Of a stretch of 64,000 bases of DNA, positions 52,748-63,139 are shown piece after piece (within the stretch, counting starts at the first letter, position 1; every line of letters begins with the position of its first letter). The position numbers were made by a program, and so were the translations under genes. Origin of the DNA: Athripsodes cinereus (taxonomy: Eukaryota; Arthropoda; Insecta; Trichoptera; Leptoceridae); assembly GCA_947579605.1 (NCBI GenBank), contig OX388325.1, forward strand, positions 8,241,572 through 8,305,571. The letters run 5' to 3'. The notes beneath the pieces are model-generated. The model was not told where the DNA came from, made no database searches, and saw only the letters and a program-made list of their open reading frames with translations.

Positions 52748-53612
52748 TTGTGGAAGAAGAGGAAGTGGTTGAAGAGGATGAGAGTGGAATAAATGCCGTT
52801 GAGATGCATTCACTGAAGAGAATGATTGGTAAAACGTTGCAGGATAGAGTGAAGAATGAGGATATTTATTTATTAATTTATTTATTTATCACATACATTC
52901 GCCAACAGTCCCAACATATACATATTAAAAATATACACAGTCTTAGCAAATGACATGAATAATGCTGTGCCCTTTTACAGGCATAAATGTGTTATTTACT
53001 GAGTCACACCTCCCAAACCCCCACCCACGCAGGAATCCCCCCAAGTATCTACCGAAACCCAGACTCAAAGCTGCCGACCAGTCCCTACAGACACCAAGAG
53101 GGAAGCCCGCAGACTATTGGGGTCAGAGAGTAGAAACCCAGTCATTCAAATATAGTTACAACAAACACATAAAAAAAAACATTAAAAATTAACTAAAAAT
53201 TATTAGTCAATGAAAATAAAAACAAAAGAACAATGTTTAAAACAAGAATAAAATACTCAAAGACAACACTGCCAATCACACATAAAATTTCAGGAGAATG
53301 AGCGGATGCGAGAAGAGTGTTGTGGATAGAATGCGTGTAAATAAATTACGATGAAGCAATATGAAAGAATGACGAAGAGGATGTATTTATCTGAAAGAGG
53401 GGGTGTGAGGAAGCGCGGACGACCAAGAACCACGTGGCTTGATTACTTGGATCAAATTCTTAAGGACGGCCGCGTGTTGAGTAAGAGAAATCGGTGTGCA
53501 TGTATGAGAAACTGGATAATGTGAGGGAAGCGAAAGAAGTTTGTAACTATATGGCGCTCCGTTCTCTCTGCCTACCCCTCCTGGGGCACGGCGTGAGAGT
53601 ATAGTATTGTAG
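52748..53612 (+). pseudogene. RTE C-terminal copy split by an unknown insertion
   Basis: RTE sequence up to AGAGTGAAGAATGAGGATAT (52862), then resumption at TCAGGAGAATGAGCGGATGC (53289), ending GGCGTGAGAGTATAGTATTG. Small indels disrupt the frame after 53340. Confidence 0.85.
52863..53288 (-). mobile_element. Unknown insertion with TTTA-rich left end
   Basis: About 426 bp between the RTE halves. It starts (TTTA)n, consistent with the reversed tail of a retroelement. GC-richer middle: CACACCTCCCAAACCCCCAC, GGAAGCCCGCAGACTATTGG. A 76-codon frame has no recognised domain. The right end is A-rich. Confidence 0.65.
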
Positions 53613-53637
53613 TATAAGAAAAGTTTATTACGTGTAG

Positions 53638-53690
53638 CTGTTCTGCTGGCTACCTCATTTGTGGGATGTGCCGCGATGGTATAGCGGTAG
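53638..53690 (+). mobile_element. RTR 3' end
   Basis: TGCTGGCTACCTCATTTGTG, GGATGTGCCGCGATGGTATA. Confidence 0.7.
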
Positions 53691-53824
53691 AAGTAATTGA
53701 TGTGAGGTGAAGTCTTCAAAAATCGTCTGGACTGGCTGGAAACAATCGCTATACAGGGATGAGTGCAGTCACTCGCTCTGAAAGAATTGATATGAGAGAA
53801 GCATAAGAGAGACATATGGAATTC

Positions 53825-53905
53825 GACAATTGGTGAACGTTGCCATGTTATAAAGCGCATAAGCCAGTTTGAGCCGATTCGTAAGCGTCAGGACACCTAA
53901 TACTC
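53825..53905. repeat. Scrap of the 60391 MITE family
   Basis: GGTGAACGTTGCCATG, GAGCCGATTCGTAAGCGTCA, GGACACCTAATAC; a (CT)n run follows. Confidence 0.45.
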
Positions 53906-53944
53906 TCTCTCTCTCTTTCTCTATTCTATACAAGTGATGAATAT

Positions 53945-54070
53945 CTATACCATCATAATATTATCATTTTCTACAATTGTGGCAGCCGGTATAATAACTG
54001 CTGCTTGTAGTAGATAAACATGCAGTTCGTCGTCTCCATGCCAATATAAGTAAGACATTCAAGATTAGTG
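53945..54070 (-). mobile_element. RTR fragment, antisense
   Basis: ATCTATACCATCATAATATT, then AACATGCAGTTCGTCGTCTC, AAGACATTCAAGATTAGTGG. Confidence 0.5.
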
Positions 54071-54084
54071 GCATATTTTATTAT

Positions 54085-54510
54085 TCCGCGGAAGAATTGA
54101 TCTCCCACTTTTTTCTCAAAGTTTTCGAGTGTCCTATAAAAAGCAGGTATTCATAGAATATCACGAATAAGACATTAATTTAACATCTTCAATTGAGATT
54201 TGACGAGACTCGTATACTGCCACCAACCTTAAATATATTATTTTTTATTGCCACGGGGAGGGCAATTTGCATGTTTGTTACATGAAGTTAGTCAACTGCA
54301 GGGTTACTCTTGACACAATCTAAAAACGATCTTAATCTTGTCTTGAAAATACCGCGCTGCCGCTACCGCGTGATTGGTATACCTACACGTATTTTTTTAC
54401 TATAGTCATTTCGCGCGTCGTATGATAAAAATCAAGACAAGATTAGGATCGTACTTAGATTGTGTCAATAGCAACCCTGCTGTACTTGTAGGATATGCCC
54501 TGATAAATAT
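54085..54510 (+). mobile_element. RTR copy, sense, split by a MITE
   Basis: ATTCCGCGGAAGAATTGATC, GTTTTCGAGTGTCCTATAAA, TTTGCATGTTTGTTACATGA; after the MITE, ACTTGTAGGATATGCCCTGA. Confidence 0.7.
54299..54479. mobile_element. Harbinger-like MITE (family 1), copy D, CTG TSD
   Basis: CTG at 54296-54298 and 54480-54482 flanks CAGGGTTACTCTTGACAC...AGCAACCCTG. Slightly deleted (181 bp). Confidence 0.85.
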
Positions 54511-54514
54511 ACAT

Positions 54515-54940
54515 AGATAAATATTACTTCATAAGTTCATAGTAGATCTCTTTGACTACCCACTCTTAGAAAATCTCTAGGCAGATTTATATAAGCAGAC
54601 ACCTAAACTATTATGTCTGTACCTACTTCATCGCTGACATAATAAAATTATTTATGGATCTTTATGAAACACGCGATACATGAGTATTTTATAATTTTAC
54701 TTTATTCCTATAAAAATATATACTATCTATTTTGATTATAATTGTATTTTACTGCTTTCCACATAATCACAACATAACAGATTATTGTATTTATTATGTA
54801 TATCGTGTTGGGGATTTCTTGAACATCTGTCATGCGGGCCGCTGAGGCCACACTACTAGAACAGTTGCAAATCTAACAAATATTTTAGTGCATGTTTATA
54901 AAATATACTATTTTAAAATCTATCTATCTATTCCCTCATG
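54515..54940. other. Nothing recognised
   Basis: AT-rich, no landmarks. Confidence 0.35.
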
Positions 54941-54992
54941 CCGTGTCCCAGGAAGAGCAGGTAGAGAGAACGGAACGCCATATTTTTCTATC
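54941..54992 (-). pseudogene. RTE 3' end scrap, minus strand
   Basis: CCCTCATGCCGTGTCCCAGG, AAGAGCAGGTAGAGAGAACG, GAACGCCATA is the reverse of the RTE ORF end. Confidence 0.75.
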
Positions 54993-55069
54993 ATTTCTAT
55001 CGAGGTTTGCCAACCATTCTGAATATTATCATTATGAAATGTCAAGAAGTGGATAATCTATATGAGTTT

Positions 55070-55192
55070 TTGATGGCAAGATACCAAATACTACAGGACG
55101 AACTCGTGCTGAGCAGATTGAATAGGAGAGCACGCATGAGGAATCGAATGTGAGTGATGGAAGCGAAAAGTGCATCCAAGAACATCGAATCA
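55070..55192 (+). pseudogene. RTE-related C-terminal scrap
   Basis: Encodes R-A-R-M-R-N-R-M then, after a stop, V-M-E-A-K-S-A-S-K-N, matching the R-A-C-M-R-N-W-M-N-V-E-E-A-K block of the RTE end at low identity. Ends at a GATGATGAT run. Confidence 0.55.
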
Positions 55193-55196
55193 TCGA

Positions 55197-55475
55197 CGAT
55201 GATGATGATGATATCAACATCATCATCATCAGCGCCCTCAACGGCCAGGGGACAGGGCAGGACTCACAGGGCAGAAACCAGTCTTTTCCATTCAGAACGA
55301 CTCTGTGCCAATCGCGTCACCTCTTTCCAAGACATTCCCAGTGCTTTGATGTCGTTATCATAGGAACGGTGTATTGTGAAAGAGGAACGCCCGGGCTGAC
55401 GGAACCCATGCGGATGGAAGAACAGTGCTCTTTTTGGACAACTATCATTGGGTATGTATTCTCAAAACATATATG
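55197..55475 (-). pseudogene. LINE family G C-terminal fragment, minus strand
   Basis: Reverse of 45734-45973 over its whole length: CAGGGCAGAAACCAG, CGCGTCACCTCTTTCCAAG, ACGGTGTATTGTGAAAGAGG, AACGCCCGGGCTGACGGAAC, CAGTGCTCTTTTTGGAC. Its GAT tail lies at the left. Confidence 0.8.
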
Positions 55476-55489
55476 ACCCAGCCAGCGAC

Positions 55490-55980
55490 TAATCTATATC
55501 ATACGATATTCAGATTTATATTCAAGTCACAAGTTCTCCATTTTGTTTAATCTTGAGGCAGATGTAGGTGGTTATATAACATTTTATAAAATTATGATTT
55601 AGGTACATATGTAAGTATAATATTATGTGTATTTTTTCACTGTGTAGTCTAAATCAGCTGTTTCTTGTGCCACGCTCCAGAATTTATATTCTTTCTATTG
55701 TTCGGCTCAGACTTATTGGCACCCTAAACATTCTACAAAAAATAATATTGTCACTGAATTGCACAATAGAATCTTAAGAACGGTACATTTCGGAAGGTAG
55801 GAAGCGGCAGGGATAAGAAACACTGTGCTCAATACTAGAAATAGACTTCTAGAATTTTTGTGGATTTGAGCTTTATGTTCCCGATGTTTACATTTTAATA
55901 TTTGAGCAATTTTTCGGTAATAATTACGAATTAAAAGGTTTCCTTGTACTGTTATCAAAGTATTTCAATAATATATTACA
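55490..55980. other. Nothing recognised
   Basis: 81-codon minus-strand frame at 55713-55958 without a domain. Confidence 0.35.
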
Positions 55981-56034
55981 TATTATCCAATCCAATCAAA
56001 GGCAAATGCCGTATATTGATTGAAATAAATAAAT

Positions 56035-56235
56035 ATGGCAAACGCCTCCAAATTTTCAGAACGGAGCTTCAAAATCGCCGAGCCAACTGTCTGGAACAGA
56101 TTACCCGCAGAACTGAGAGAGAATCAGTCCAACACCACATTTAAGACCAAGTTGAAAACGCCACTGTTATCAGGAGATGTTACGGCGCCCTTGAGATTGT
56201 CATGGATCATTAAACGGCGCCATTTACAAATTATC
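56035..56235 (+). pseudogene. CR1/L2-like LINE C-terminal fragment
   Basis: Encodes R-S-F-K-I-A-E-P-T-V-W-N-R-L-P-A-E-L-R then T-T-F-K-T-K-L-K-T-P-L, followed by TGGATCATTAAACGGCGCCA. Same domain as 25268-25530 but a diverged subfamily. A LINE-like end with AAATAAATAAA lies just upstream (55985-56035). Confidence 0.75.
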
Positions 56236-56289
56236 CAATTATTTGTTCATAACTATTCTTTTGAGTGTAATGTCATAATTTGTCCATAA

Positions 56290-56960
56290 TCCCAAAACTA
56301 TTGATTTTGAGATATCTTATTGTATAGTTACACGTAGAATTAAAGAGACTAGCAGAAAATAGGGAAAATGGAGAAGAAATTCCTAAACTAGTCGCAGACC
56401 AATCCAATTTAAGAAAAGATGTCAAACTACAAACAACATAACCGTGAGTATTGACATGGTATAGGATGAATAAGTGTGAAGAGTTTTGACCCTAGCGTTC
56501 TGGATGATCATCCAAAGTTAATCAATGTTAATTAATCTCGCATCCATCCGTTTTCCACGTAGGTAAATTTTTATTAAATAAAAGGTTGACCATTTCTTTC
56601 CATACATTATTCTTGTTATGATGTTGACATCCTACATATAATATGTACATACAAAAGTCTTCCAAGTTCCTTAGACGTTCATATTGTTGATAATACAATA
56701 GAATGCTCCCGAATCTTTCATCCCTATGTATAAAATATAATATTTATTATGTACATACCTTTACATGTTGAATTATGGCGCGCATACTGCAGAAAGAATG
56801 CCAAATTTAATGCATGCATTCAAACCATCGACATATACATATGAATGTAGACAATTAGACATAGACCAGATTAATATATTAGACAATTTTTTAAAGATGT
56901 GTCGTTTTGTGGAAAAACCACCGCAAGGGCCCATTCAAGGAGTAATAAGTAGGCACCTAC
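56290..56960. other. Mostly unrecognised
   Basis: AACCGTGAGTATTGACATGG, TATAGGATGAATAAGTGTGA at 56442 resembles the right half of the MITE at 15890-16313. A 66-codon frame at 56765-56965 has no domain. Confidence 0.35.
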
Positions 56961-56964
56961 CATA

Positions 56965-57382
56965 GTAGTTAAAACATTGCGTGTTAGAGTGAAGAATGAG
57001 GGTATCAGGACTATCAGGAGAATGAGTGGATGTGAGAAGAGTGTTGTTGATAGAATGCGAGTAAATAAATTGAGATGGTTTTGTCACGTGGAGTGAATGG
57101 AAGGGGAAAGAATGGCGTAGAGAATTTATACTTGTCTGAAAGAAAGGGTGTGAGGAAGCGCGGGCTTCCGAGAATTACGTGGCTTGACAACGTGGACAGA
57201 TTCTCAAGGACGGTCGCGTATTAAGTAAGAGGAATCGGCGTGCATGTATGAGAAACTGGAGGAAAGTAGAGGAAGCAAAAGAAGTATGTAAGGATAGATC
57301 TACTTAGCGTTCCGTTCTCTCTGCCTACCCCATCTGGGACACAGCGTGAGGGTATAGTATACTATAGTAGTAGGTACCTACC
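56965..57382 (+). pseudogene. RTE C-terminal copy, frameshifted
   Basis: Aligns with the RTE end from AAAACATTGCGTGTTAGAGT to CTGCCTACCCCATCTGGGAC, ACAGCGTGAGGGTATAGTAT. It has a small duplication near 57000 (ATCAGGACTATCAGGAGA), a stop in the W-F-G-H-V-E-R region and other indels. Confidence 0.85.
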
Positions 57383-57389
57383 TATCTAC

Positions 57390-57780
57390 TTTTTATAGAA
57401 TACTGCTAAACTGTGTAAAAGTGTGAAAACTATGAAGCATTTTTAAATCTACGTCTCTTTTCATTTATTTAATAATACGTTATCATTTTCTGTTCCTATT
57501 TTCCTAAAATAACTCGTATTAACATAAAAATAGCGCATGGGTGTTGACGGCGTAAAGGCATCCCTCAAGGATCGGCTGCGGGTCCCATTGAAATCTTTTA
57601 ACACCTGCCTCTCTCTCGCGGTGTACCCGCTACTGAGAATAATAATAGGGTGTTTAAATCCCAGTTTCAAGCGTGTGTAGTTGTAATTTCAGTAAGTATA
57701 ACTATCCAGAAAAAATATAGACGATCATTATCATACTAATTTTCAACATACGTAATGACCACAGGTGAAAATATGTGTTT
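57390..57780. other. Nothing recognised
   Basis: 69-codon minus-strand frame at 57461-57670 without a domain. Confidence 0.35.
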
Positions 57781-57784
57781 TTCT

Positions 57785-57945
57785 ATCTAACCATACCATC
57801 ATGGCATATAGAGCCGCCAGTAAACTAACTGCATTATATACCTACCAAGCACGCAAGTTGTCCTTTTCGGGCCAATGAAAATTAAGGTATTCAGAATGAA
57901 TGGCGATATATTATCTCATCGCTGAATTGAAGATGTGAAATATTT
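57785..57945 (-). mobile_element. RTR copy, antisense, 3' half
   Basis: ACCATACCATCATGGCATAT, CACGCAAGTTGTCCTTTTCG, TATTCAGAATGAATGGCGAT, CTCATCGCTGAATTGAAGAT. Confidence 0.65.
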
Positions 57946-58061
57946 TGTTCTCTTATAATATTTTCAATTCAAATTCATTTAGGTAGGCAAGACGAGATTT
58001 GCAATAGAAGATTTACAATAAGACATCATCCAAACTAGGTAGTACCTACCTGATTACTACC

Positions 58062-58255
58062 TTCTTCTTCTTCCTGGAACTGTCACGACTTATTGCCGCT
58101 GAAGGCTTTTGAAATCGGCTCTTCTCGTTCTAGGGTTATATATTATATTCTTCTATTCCTTCTTCTATGATTCTATTACATTGTGTCATTCAAATATTCT
58201 TTGGTCTCCCTCTTGATGGATGTTGAGGGAGATTTATTGGCAAACCTACATACTA
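58062..58255 (-). pseudogene. LINE C-terminal fragment, minus strand
   Basis: Starts CTTCTTCTTCCTGGAACTGT and CACGACTTATTGCCGCTGAA, the reverse of the end of 31943-32319, and continues to CTCCCTCTTGATGGATGTTG, AGGGAGATTTATTGGC. The copy is decayed. Confidence 0.75.
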
Positions 58256-58914
58256 CCGCTATGTACATATTTAATCAGCACCAAGCAATGCTTAGAAGTC
58301 AGACTTAATGTACACGTGATGAATGAACTCAGAATACTAGTATAATGAAACTGGGGGCTAAAAAAGTTTTAAAATAATGTAGAGAGCTGGAAAAGATTTT
58401 AGATACACTCTAGCATGGAGTAGTTAGATGGTTGGTTGCCTCAAGTATGAAAGATGAAAAATAAAATAATTACATATTATGTGATTTTGAAAGCCGCGCC
58501 CTTTAAATATATGTACATAATTAGATATATGAGTTTAATCTCATTGTTTTCGTCTTCTTAAGCCCCCTTTTAACTCCGTAAGATTGTAATATTAAAAATG
58601 CATTTTAGAATAGTGATTAGGCTTATTTCTAAATGCAACTAAAATAGGGTTATACAGAGTGTTCGCGATAACATGAACCAACAACCAGTAACAGTCATTG
58701 CGCCATGGCGGGCAAACAGAGCAACCATTCGGGACCCCAAGCAAAATACTGATTATTTAATTTTTTAACGCTGGAAATAAATTTAAAAAAAATGGGTTAA
58801 AACACGCATAGTTCCATTGCTACTTTATTTTTACCAATATTTTTATACGCATACTCTCATATAAACCTCAATACTAAGAATTGTGTCTACCATGGTTAGG
58901 AACTCGCTATATCT

Positions 58915-58990
58915 ATTTATTTATTTATTTATTTATAATAATAAACGGCTGAACCAGCCTTTACAAACATAACATAACAAAAAGAAAACA
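58915..58990 (-). repeat. LINE-like tail, minus strand
   Basis: (TATT)n run, then ATAAACGGCTGAACCAGCC. Confidence 0.45.
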
Positions 58991-59042
58991 GTCAAGTGAA
59001 AAAAACAATGTAGCTGTAATGTAGTACTAGCAAATAATTTCA

Positions 59043-59143
59043 AATAATGATTATAAATCTCTTAAAAATAATAATGATTATAAATCTCTTAAAAATAATA
59101 ATGATTATAAATCTCTTAAAAATAATAATGATTATAAACTTCC
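59043..59143. repeat. 27-bp tandem repeat, ~3.7 copies
   Basis: AATAATGATTATAAATCTCT then TAAAAAT repeats from 59043, 59070, 59097 and 59124. Confidence 0.9.
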
Positions 59144-59329
59144 TGTATCGCTATATTCTCCCTGAATCCCGCAAAAGCTAAGACCTCTACTTCAAACAGC
59201 GTGGAAATTATGTTTTATTAACAAACCTGATTCAAATTAGACAAGCGATAAATATAAATCATGAGTAGATAATAAATAAAACTCTCAGACATCTCTATAG
59301 CAGAACCATGATTAGGTACGCAATGTAAC

Positions 59330-59510
59330 ATTGTACAAAATCTAATCGGAAGAAAGATGATTTTGTCGTCTGCGCGTCGAGCCCAAATCCAGTTAAACAA
59401 AAAAAATGTTAATTTATAATACAAACAATCTTTATCTATCAAGTTGTACCATTACAACAACGCTTTCAAGTGGGATAGCCAGCAAGCTGACTTTTTACTA
59501 TTTTGTATCT
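59330..59510. repeat. Relative of the 3.1-kb repeat, then RTR scrap
   Basis: TAACATTGTACAAAATCTAA, TCGAGCCCAAATCCAG (59325-59396). Then TACCATTACAACAACGCTTT, CAAGTGGGATAGCCAGC (59447-59487), antisense RTR end. Confidence 0.45.
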
Positions 59511-59519
59511 AGTTTTATT

Positions 59520-60385
59520 ATAATCAGAGGTCCTACAGGAGTAGCCATAAGAATGGAAACGCTTAGAATTTTGTTTAAATTCCTAGAAAAGTTAAGTTTT
59601 TAATGCACTTATTCATAAAAATATTTTATTTTTATGGTTGAAATGTGTCACTAGCATTATTCTTGTTATAATTCTAATATTTTTTGGATGAGTCATCGGT
59701 TTTTTACCATTTAATGGTGGTTTTATATCAACCACCAACATTCATGAGTTTTAACAGCTATTTATGAGATGCCCCTTAACGATTGAAATTCTCTTTTTTT
59801 GTTATGTTTTGTAAATATTGAAGTTATTATTTTAATATTTCTTTATTCTTTTGTTGGCCTCACAAAAAGAAAAAAAAAACCTGAATTTGATCATTTTCAT
59901 ACATATTGTTAAGCGTTTCCATACTTATGGCCACTACTGTACATTGTACTGCTGAAGCTGGTCTATAGTGATGCAGACACCCTGTATAGGTAAATACTCC
60001 AAATTATTGCTTGTAATATGAGAATCTAAACATATGAGACCATGAAATTAATATTTAACTCTAGTTTTTGAATATTTAAAACAAATTAGCATAATATATT
60101 CGCAGTCCTCCGACGAAATACAAACTCTAACCTACTTTAAGGCGTAGTTTTTTTTTATTATTTTTTTAAGGCGTAGTTGAAATGACGTAGGTAGTAAATA
60201 AAAATACTTTTTTATTCACGAGCTCTGCTCAATTTTGAGGGTAAAGAAAAAAAATTAAAACAGATAATATAAAGATTTGTATAATTGTGCTTATTGTATA
60301 TTTGTATGTGTTTATTATTATCTCAATAAAAATATTTGAATTTGAATTTGAATTCACAAAAATATATTAGGTACGGAATTAATAA
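59520..60385. other. No gene recognised
   Basis: AT-rich. AATATTTGAATTTGAATTTG at 60332 may be a LINE end (also at 38033). Confidence 0.35.
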
Positions 60386-60390
60386 TTTTA

Positions 60391-60815
60391 CTCAACACCT
60401 CATCGACACAACCAACAGAATGTGCAAACTCCTTTAAGTTGGAAACAGGAAAGGTGTTCCGATGCTTACGAATCGGCATAGGCAGGTTTATCTGGTTTAG
60501 CTGGCATCAATCCCACTAATTCCTACTTTAAGCCCTATGTTCGATATCTGATGAGTATACATGTCAACTAACGGCAACCATCCTTATGACTGTTCGAAGT
60601 CGTTGACAATCTATCGTTGATTGTCAACCTGAAACATCAAAAGCTCATCACATGTCGAACAAAGTGATTCGAAACAGAAATTGATGGGATTGGTAAACGT
60701 ATCATGGATAAAGTGCACCAACCTAAGCCGATTCGTAAGCATCGTAACACCTTTCTTATTTCCTACTAAAAGGAGTTTGCACAGTCTGTTGACTGTGGTG
60801 ATGATGTCTGTAGAG
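60391..60815. mobile_element. TA-flanked MITE with long TIRs, 425 bp
   Basis: TA at 60389-60390 and 60816-60817. Left CTCAACACCTCATCGACACA; right reversed CTCTACAGACATCATCACCA. Arms run ~100 bp with words GTGCAAACTCCTTTAAGTTG, AGGAAAGGTGTTCCGATGCT and TACGAATCGGCATAGG inverted on the right. Half copies at 28085-28256 and 53825-53905. TA duplication suits a Tc1/mariner-type MITE. Confidence 0.7.
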
Positions 60816-60819
60816 TAAT

Positions 60820-61426
60820 AGTATTCTTAATAATATATCTTCACTCACGCAGTTTCAAAAATCCAGTAAATTGCGAAAACTCCATTTAACATAATACATA
60901 TTACGGAATTTTACAAAGCTAATATAAACCAGTATCCGATCAAATCCCAATCTCTTTCATCATTATTTTTAACATTAGGTATAATAATTAACTTTGAATA
61001 GGTATGGCGCTTTTTAATCAATGCAAGAGAGGTGGCATAAATTTTAATATTCAAAGCTTTTATTAGATTACCCTCTGCCTATTTTTTGTTATTGTTTTGT
61101 GGTAATGGCAAACATTATTGTTATTTTTGTTATGCATACTTTGCGTTCAGATCTGGCAAGTCTTAATCGTAAATTTAACCCAATTAATTCGTTAATGAAA
61201 AGTTAACCTCGTTAATCGTTAAATTAAGATTAATAAAATAATGTTATATTTCGTACTACCACAACGACTTTATTCAAGTATGAAGTCTTTTAGAAAAGGT
61301 ATTTTATTTTTTAAATAATTTAACAGGAACTTCCACCAGGTAATGTCGGTCGACAAAATTGACTATAGGTAGGTACTTGTTATCTCGTTGTTTTTTTTTA
61401 TGTGATGTAAGTTACAGTTACCCTTC
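60820..61426. other. Nothing recognised
   Basis: AT-rich, no landmarks. Confidence 0.35.
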
Positions 61427-61629
61427 GGGCCTAGTCAAAACATATTTTAGCGTTACGTTTTCGTTTCGTTTTCGTTCAAATGTAGACGACGTTGCGAGAA
61501 CGTGTCAATTTTCGTAGCCACTTGTGTATTTTAGGCTAAAATAATTAGCTACAAAAATTGACGCGTTCTCGCAACGTCGTCAACATTCGAACGAAAACGT
61601 AACGCTTAAATGTGTTTTGACTAGGCCTA
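61427..61629. mobile_element. Hairpin MITE (family 2), copy 5
   Basis: GGGCCTAGTCAAAACATATT ... GTGTTTTGACTAGGCCTA then CTG at 61630-61632. The left CTG is altered (TTC). Confidence 0.8.
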
Positions 61630-61818
61630 CTGATCATTATTGTTAAATTGATAGAGTCGCCAGCTAAAATAGATGTAATTACTAATTAGTGTAAAAAAGT
61701 CGAAGCAAAAAGCTAGTACTTACCAATTAAAGATCCCACCAATGCCAGATCTTTAAAAAATCGTTAAGAAAACTCCCACCCCAGAAATAAAGTAACCGAC
61801 TTAATCATTTTCAACCAG

Positions 61819-62007
61819 TGGGCCTAGTCAAAACACATTTAAGCGTTACGTTTTCGTTTCGTTTTCGTTCAAACGCGGACGACGTTGCGAGAACGCGTCA
61901 ATTTTCGTTGCTATAATACATAAGTAGCTCCGAAAATTGACGAGTTCTCGCAACCTCGTCTTGTTTGAACGAAAACGTAACGCTTAAATGTGTTTTGACT
62001 AGGCCTA
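61819..62007. mobile_element. Hairpin MITE (family 2), copy 6, CAG TSD
   Basis: CAG at 61816-61818 and 62008-62010. Ends TGGGCCTAGTCAAAACACAT and TGTGTTTTGACTAGGCCTA. Whole element folds on itself. CATTTTCA also occurs just outside both CAGs (61806-61813, 62013-62020), probably coincidence. Confidence 0.85.
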
Positions 62008-62011
62008 CAGA

Positions 62012-62324
62012 ACATTTTCATGACGAAAGTTAATGTTTCAGTTAAGAAAATTTGAGATAAATATAAAATTAATCACAATTTAACGGAATTTGATTATCTC
62101 GTTAATCCTTAATGCTTTGCTTGTGTTAATAATTTTCCATTTATATTTTAGTTGATAGGTGGGTATATCATATTAATTATTCATAGGCTCAGTAAAAACT
62201 AAAATTTATTTATTTTATTCTTCCATATACATTCTATAGGTAATAAGAAAACAAAATATATAAATGTAATTATTTTAAAATAATACACATGTTTAAGGCT
62301 ATTTTGTGAATATATACAATGACA
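62012..62324. other. Nothing recognised
   Basis: AT-rich. Confidence 0.35.
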
Positions 62325-62395
62325 TTTTATTTATTTATTCTTTATTGTACATTGATTACAAATACTTTTATAACGAAGCACATATACAATGGGTA
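62325..62395 (-). repeat. LINE-like tail, minus strand
   Basis: TTTATTTATTTATTCTTTAT then TGTACATTGATTACAAATAC. Confidence 0.4.
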
Positions 62396-62454
62396 TTGTT
62401 GAGTATTTTCTTCCAACTAACCCAACATTTTAGATTTGAATTCTATTCAACATC

Positions 62455-62880
62455 TTACCATCACGGCATATCCCAGAAATGAGATAGTCAGAAAATTAAC
62501 TGCATGTAACAAACTTGCAAGCTGTCCTCTCCATGGCAATAAAAAATAATAAGTTTAGAACGTGTGAATTTAAGTTGTCAAATCTCTTTCACGTGATGTT
62601 TTTAAAATAAAAATAATAAGTTTAGAAAGTGTGAATTTAAGTTGTCAAATCTCTTTCACGTGATGTTTTTAAAATAAAAATAATAAGTTTAGAACGTGTG
62701 AATTTAAGTTGTCAAATCTCTTTCACGTGATGTTTTTAAAATAAAAATAATAAGTTTAGAACGTGTGAATTTAAGTTGTCAAATCTCTTTCACGTGATGT
62801 TTTTCTTAACACCTTCCTTTTACAGTAGGACACTCGAAAACAGTGGACACAGAAAAAGTGGGGACCTATTCTGAACCTGG
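62455..62880 (-). mobile_element. RTR copy, antisense, expanded by an internal tandem repeat
   Basis: TTACCATCACGGCATATCCC, CTTGCAAGCTGTCCTCTCC, then the tandem array, then CACCTTCCTTTTACAGTAGG, ACACTCGAAAACAGTGG. Confidence 0.75.
62541..62807. repeat. 67-bp tandem repeat, 4 copies, inside RTR
   Basis: AAGTTTAGAACGTGTGAATT, TAAGTTGTCAAATCTCTTTC, ACGTGATGTTTTT; copies start at 62551, 62618, 62685 and 62752. The unit itself resembles the RTR interior (TTTAAGATGT...), so the array probably arose by local duplication of RTR sequence. Confidence 0.9.
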
Positions 62881-62884
62881 AAGT

Positions 62885-63085
62885 CACTTAAAGACAAAAT
62901 ATATCGGTATTCCACCTTTCTCTCTACGTTTTCTAGTGTCATGTAAAAGCAGGTATTCTTAGAACATCACGAAAATAATATTATTTAACACCTTCTTATT
63001 ACTTTAATGATACTAGGAAAACGACAATATGTTCATTATATGTAACAGTTAATTTGTAGGTTACCCCAATTATGGGAGATTCGTA
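62885..63085 (+). mobile_element. RTR copy, sense, decayed
   Basis: GTATTCCACCTTTCTCTCTA, CGTTTTCTAGTGTCATGTAA, TGTAACAGTTAATTTGTAGG, TTACCCCAATTATGGGAGAT. Head to head with the previous copy. Confidence 0.55.
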
Positions 63086-63097
63086 GCTCAAGATATC

Positions 63098-63137
63098 TTT
63101 AGCCCCCCCTTGAGTTTTTTTCTGAATCCGCCACTGA
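63098..63137 (-). mobile_element. hAT-type end, solo
   Basis: The minus strand reads CAGTGGCGGATTCAG then AAAAAAACTCAAGGGGGGGC, a start common in insect hAT non-autonomous elements. The other end was not found. Confidence 0.45.
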
Positions 63138-63139
63138 AA

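Larger units (their letters stand above)
58653..59986. mobile_element. Possible mariner-like element with TA flanks
   Basis: TA at 58651-58652 and 59987-59988. Ends TACAGAGTGTTCGCGAT and, reversed, TACAGGGTGTCTGCATC. The match is short (~15 bp) and there is no transposase ORF within the 1.33 kb, which holds other repeats. Tentative. Confidence 0.35.

Noticed and set aside
61806..62020. CATTTTCA as an 8-bp TSD of a hAT element around family 2 copy 6
   Set aside because: It lies outside a perfect CAG duplication and is not seen at other copies of the family.
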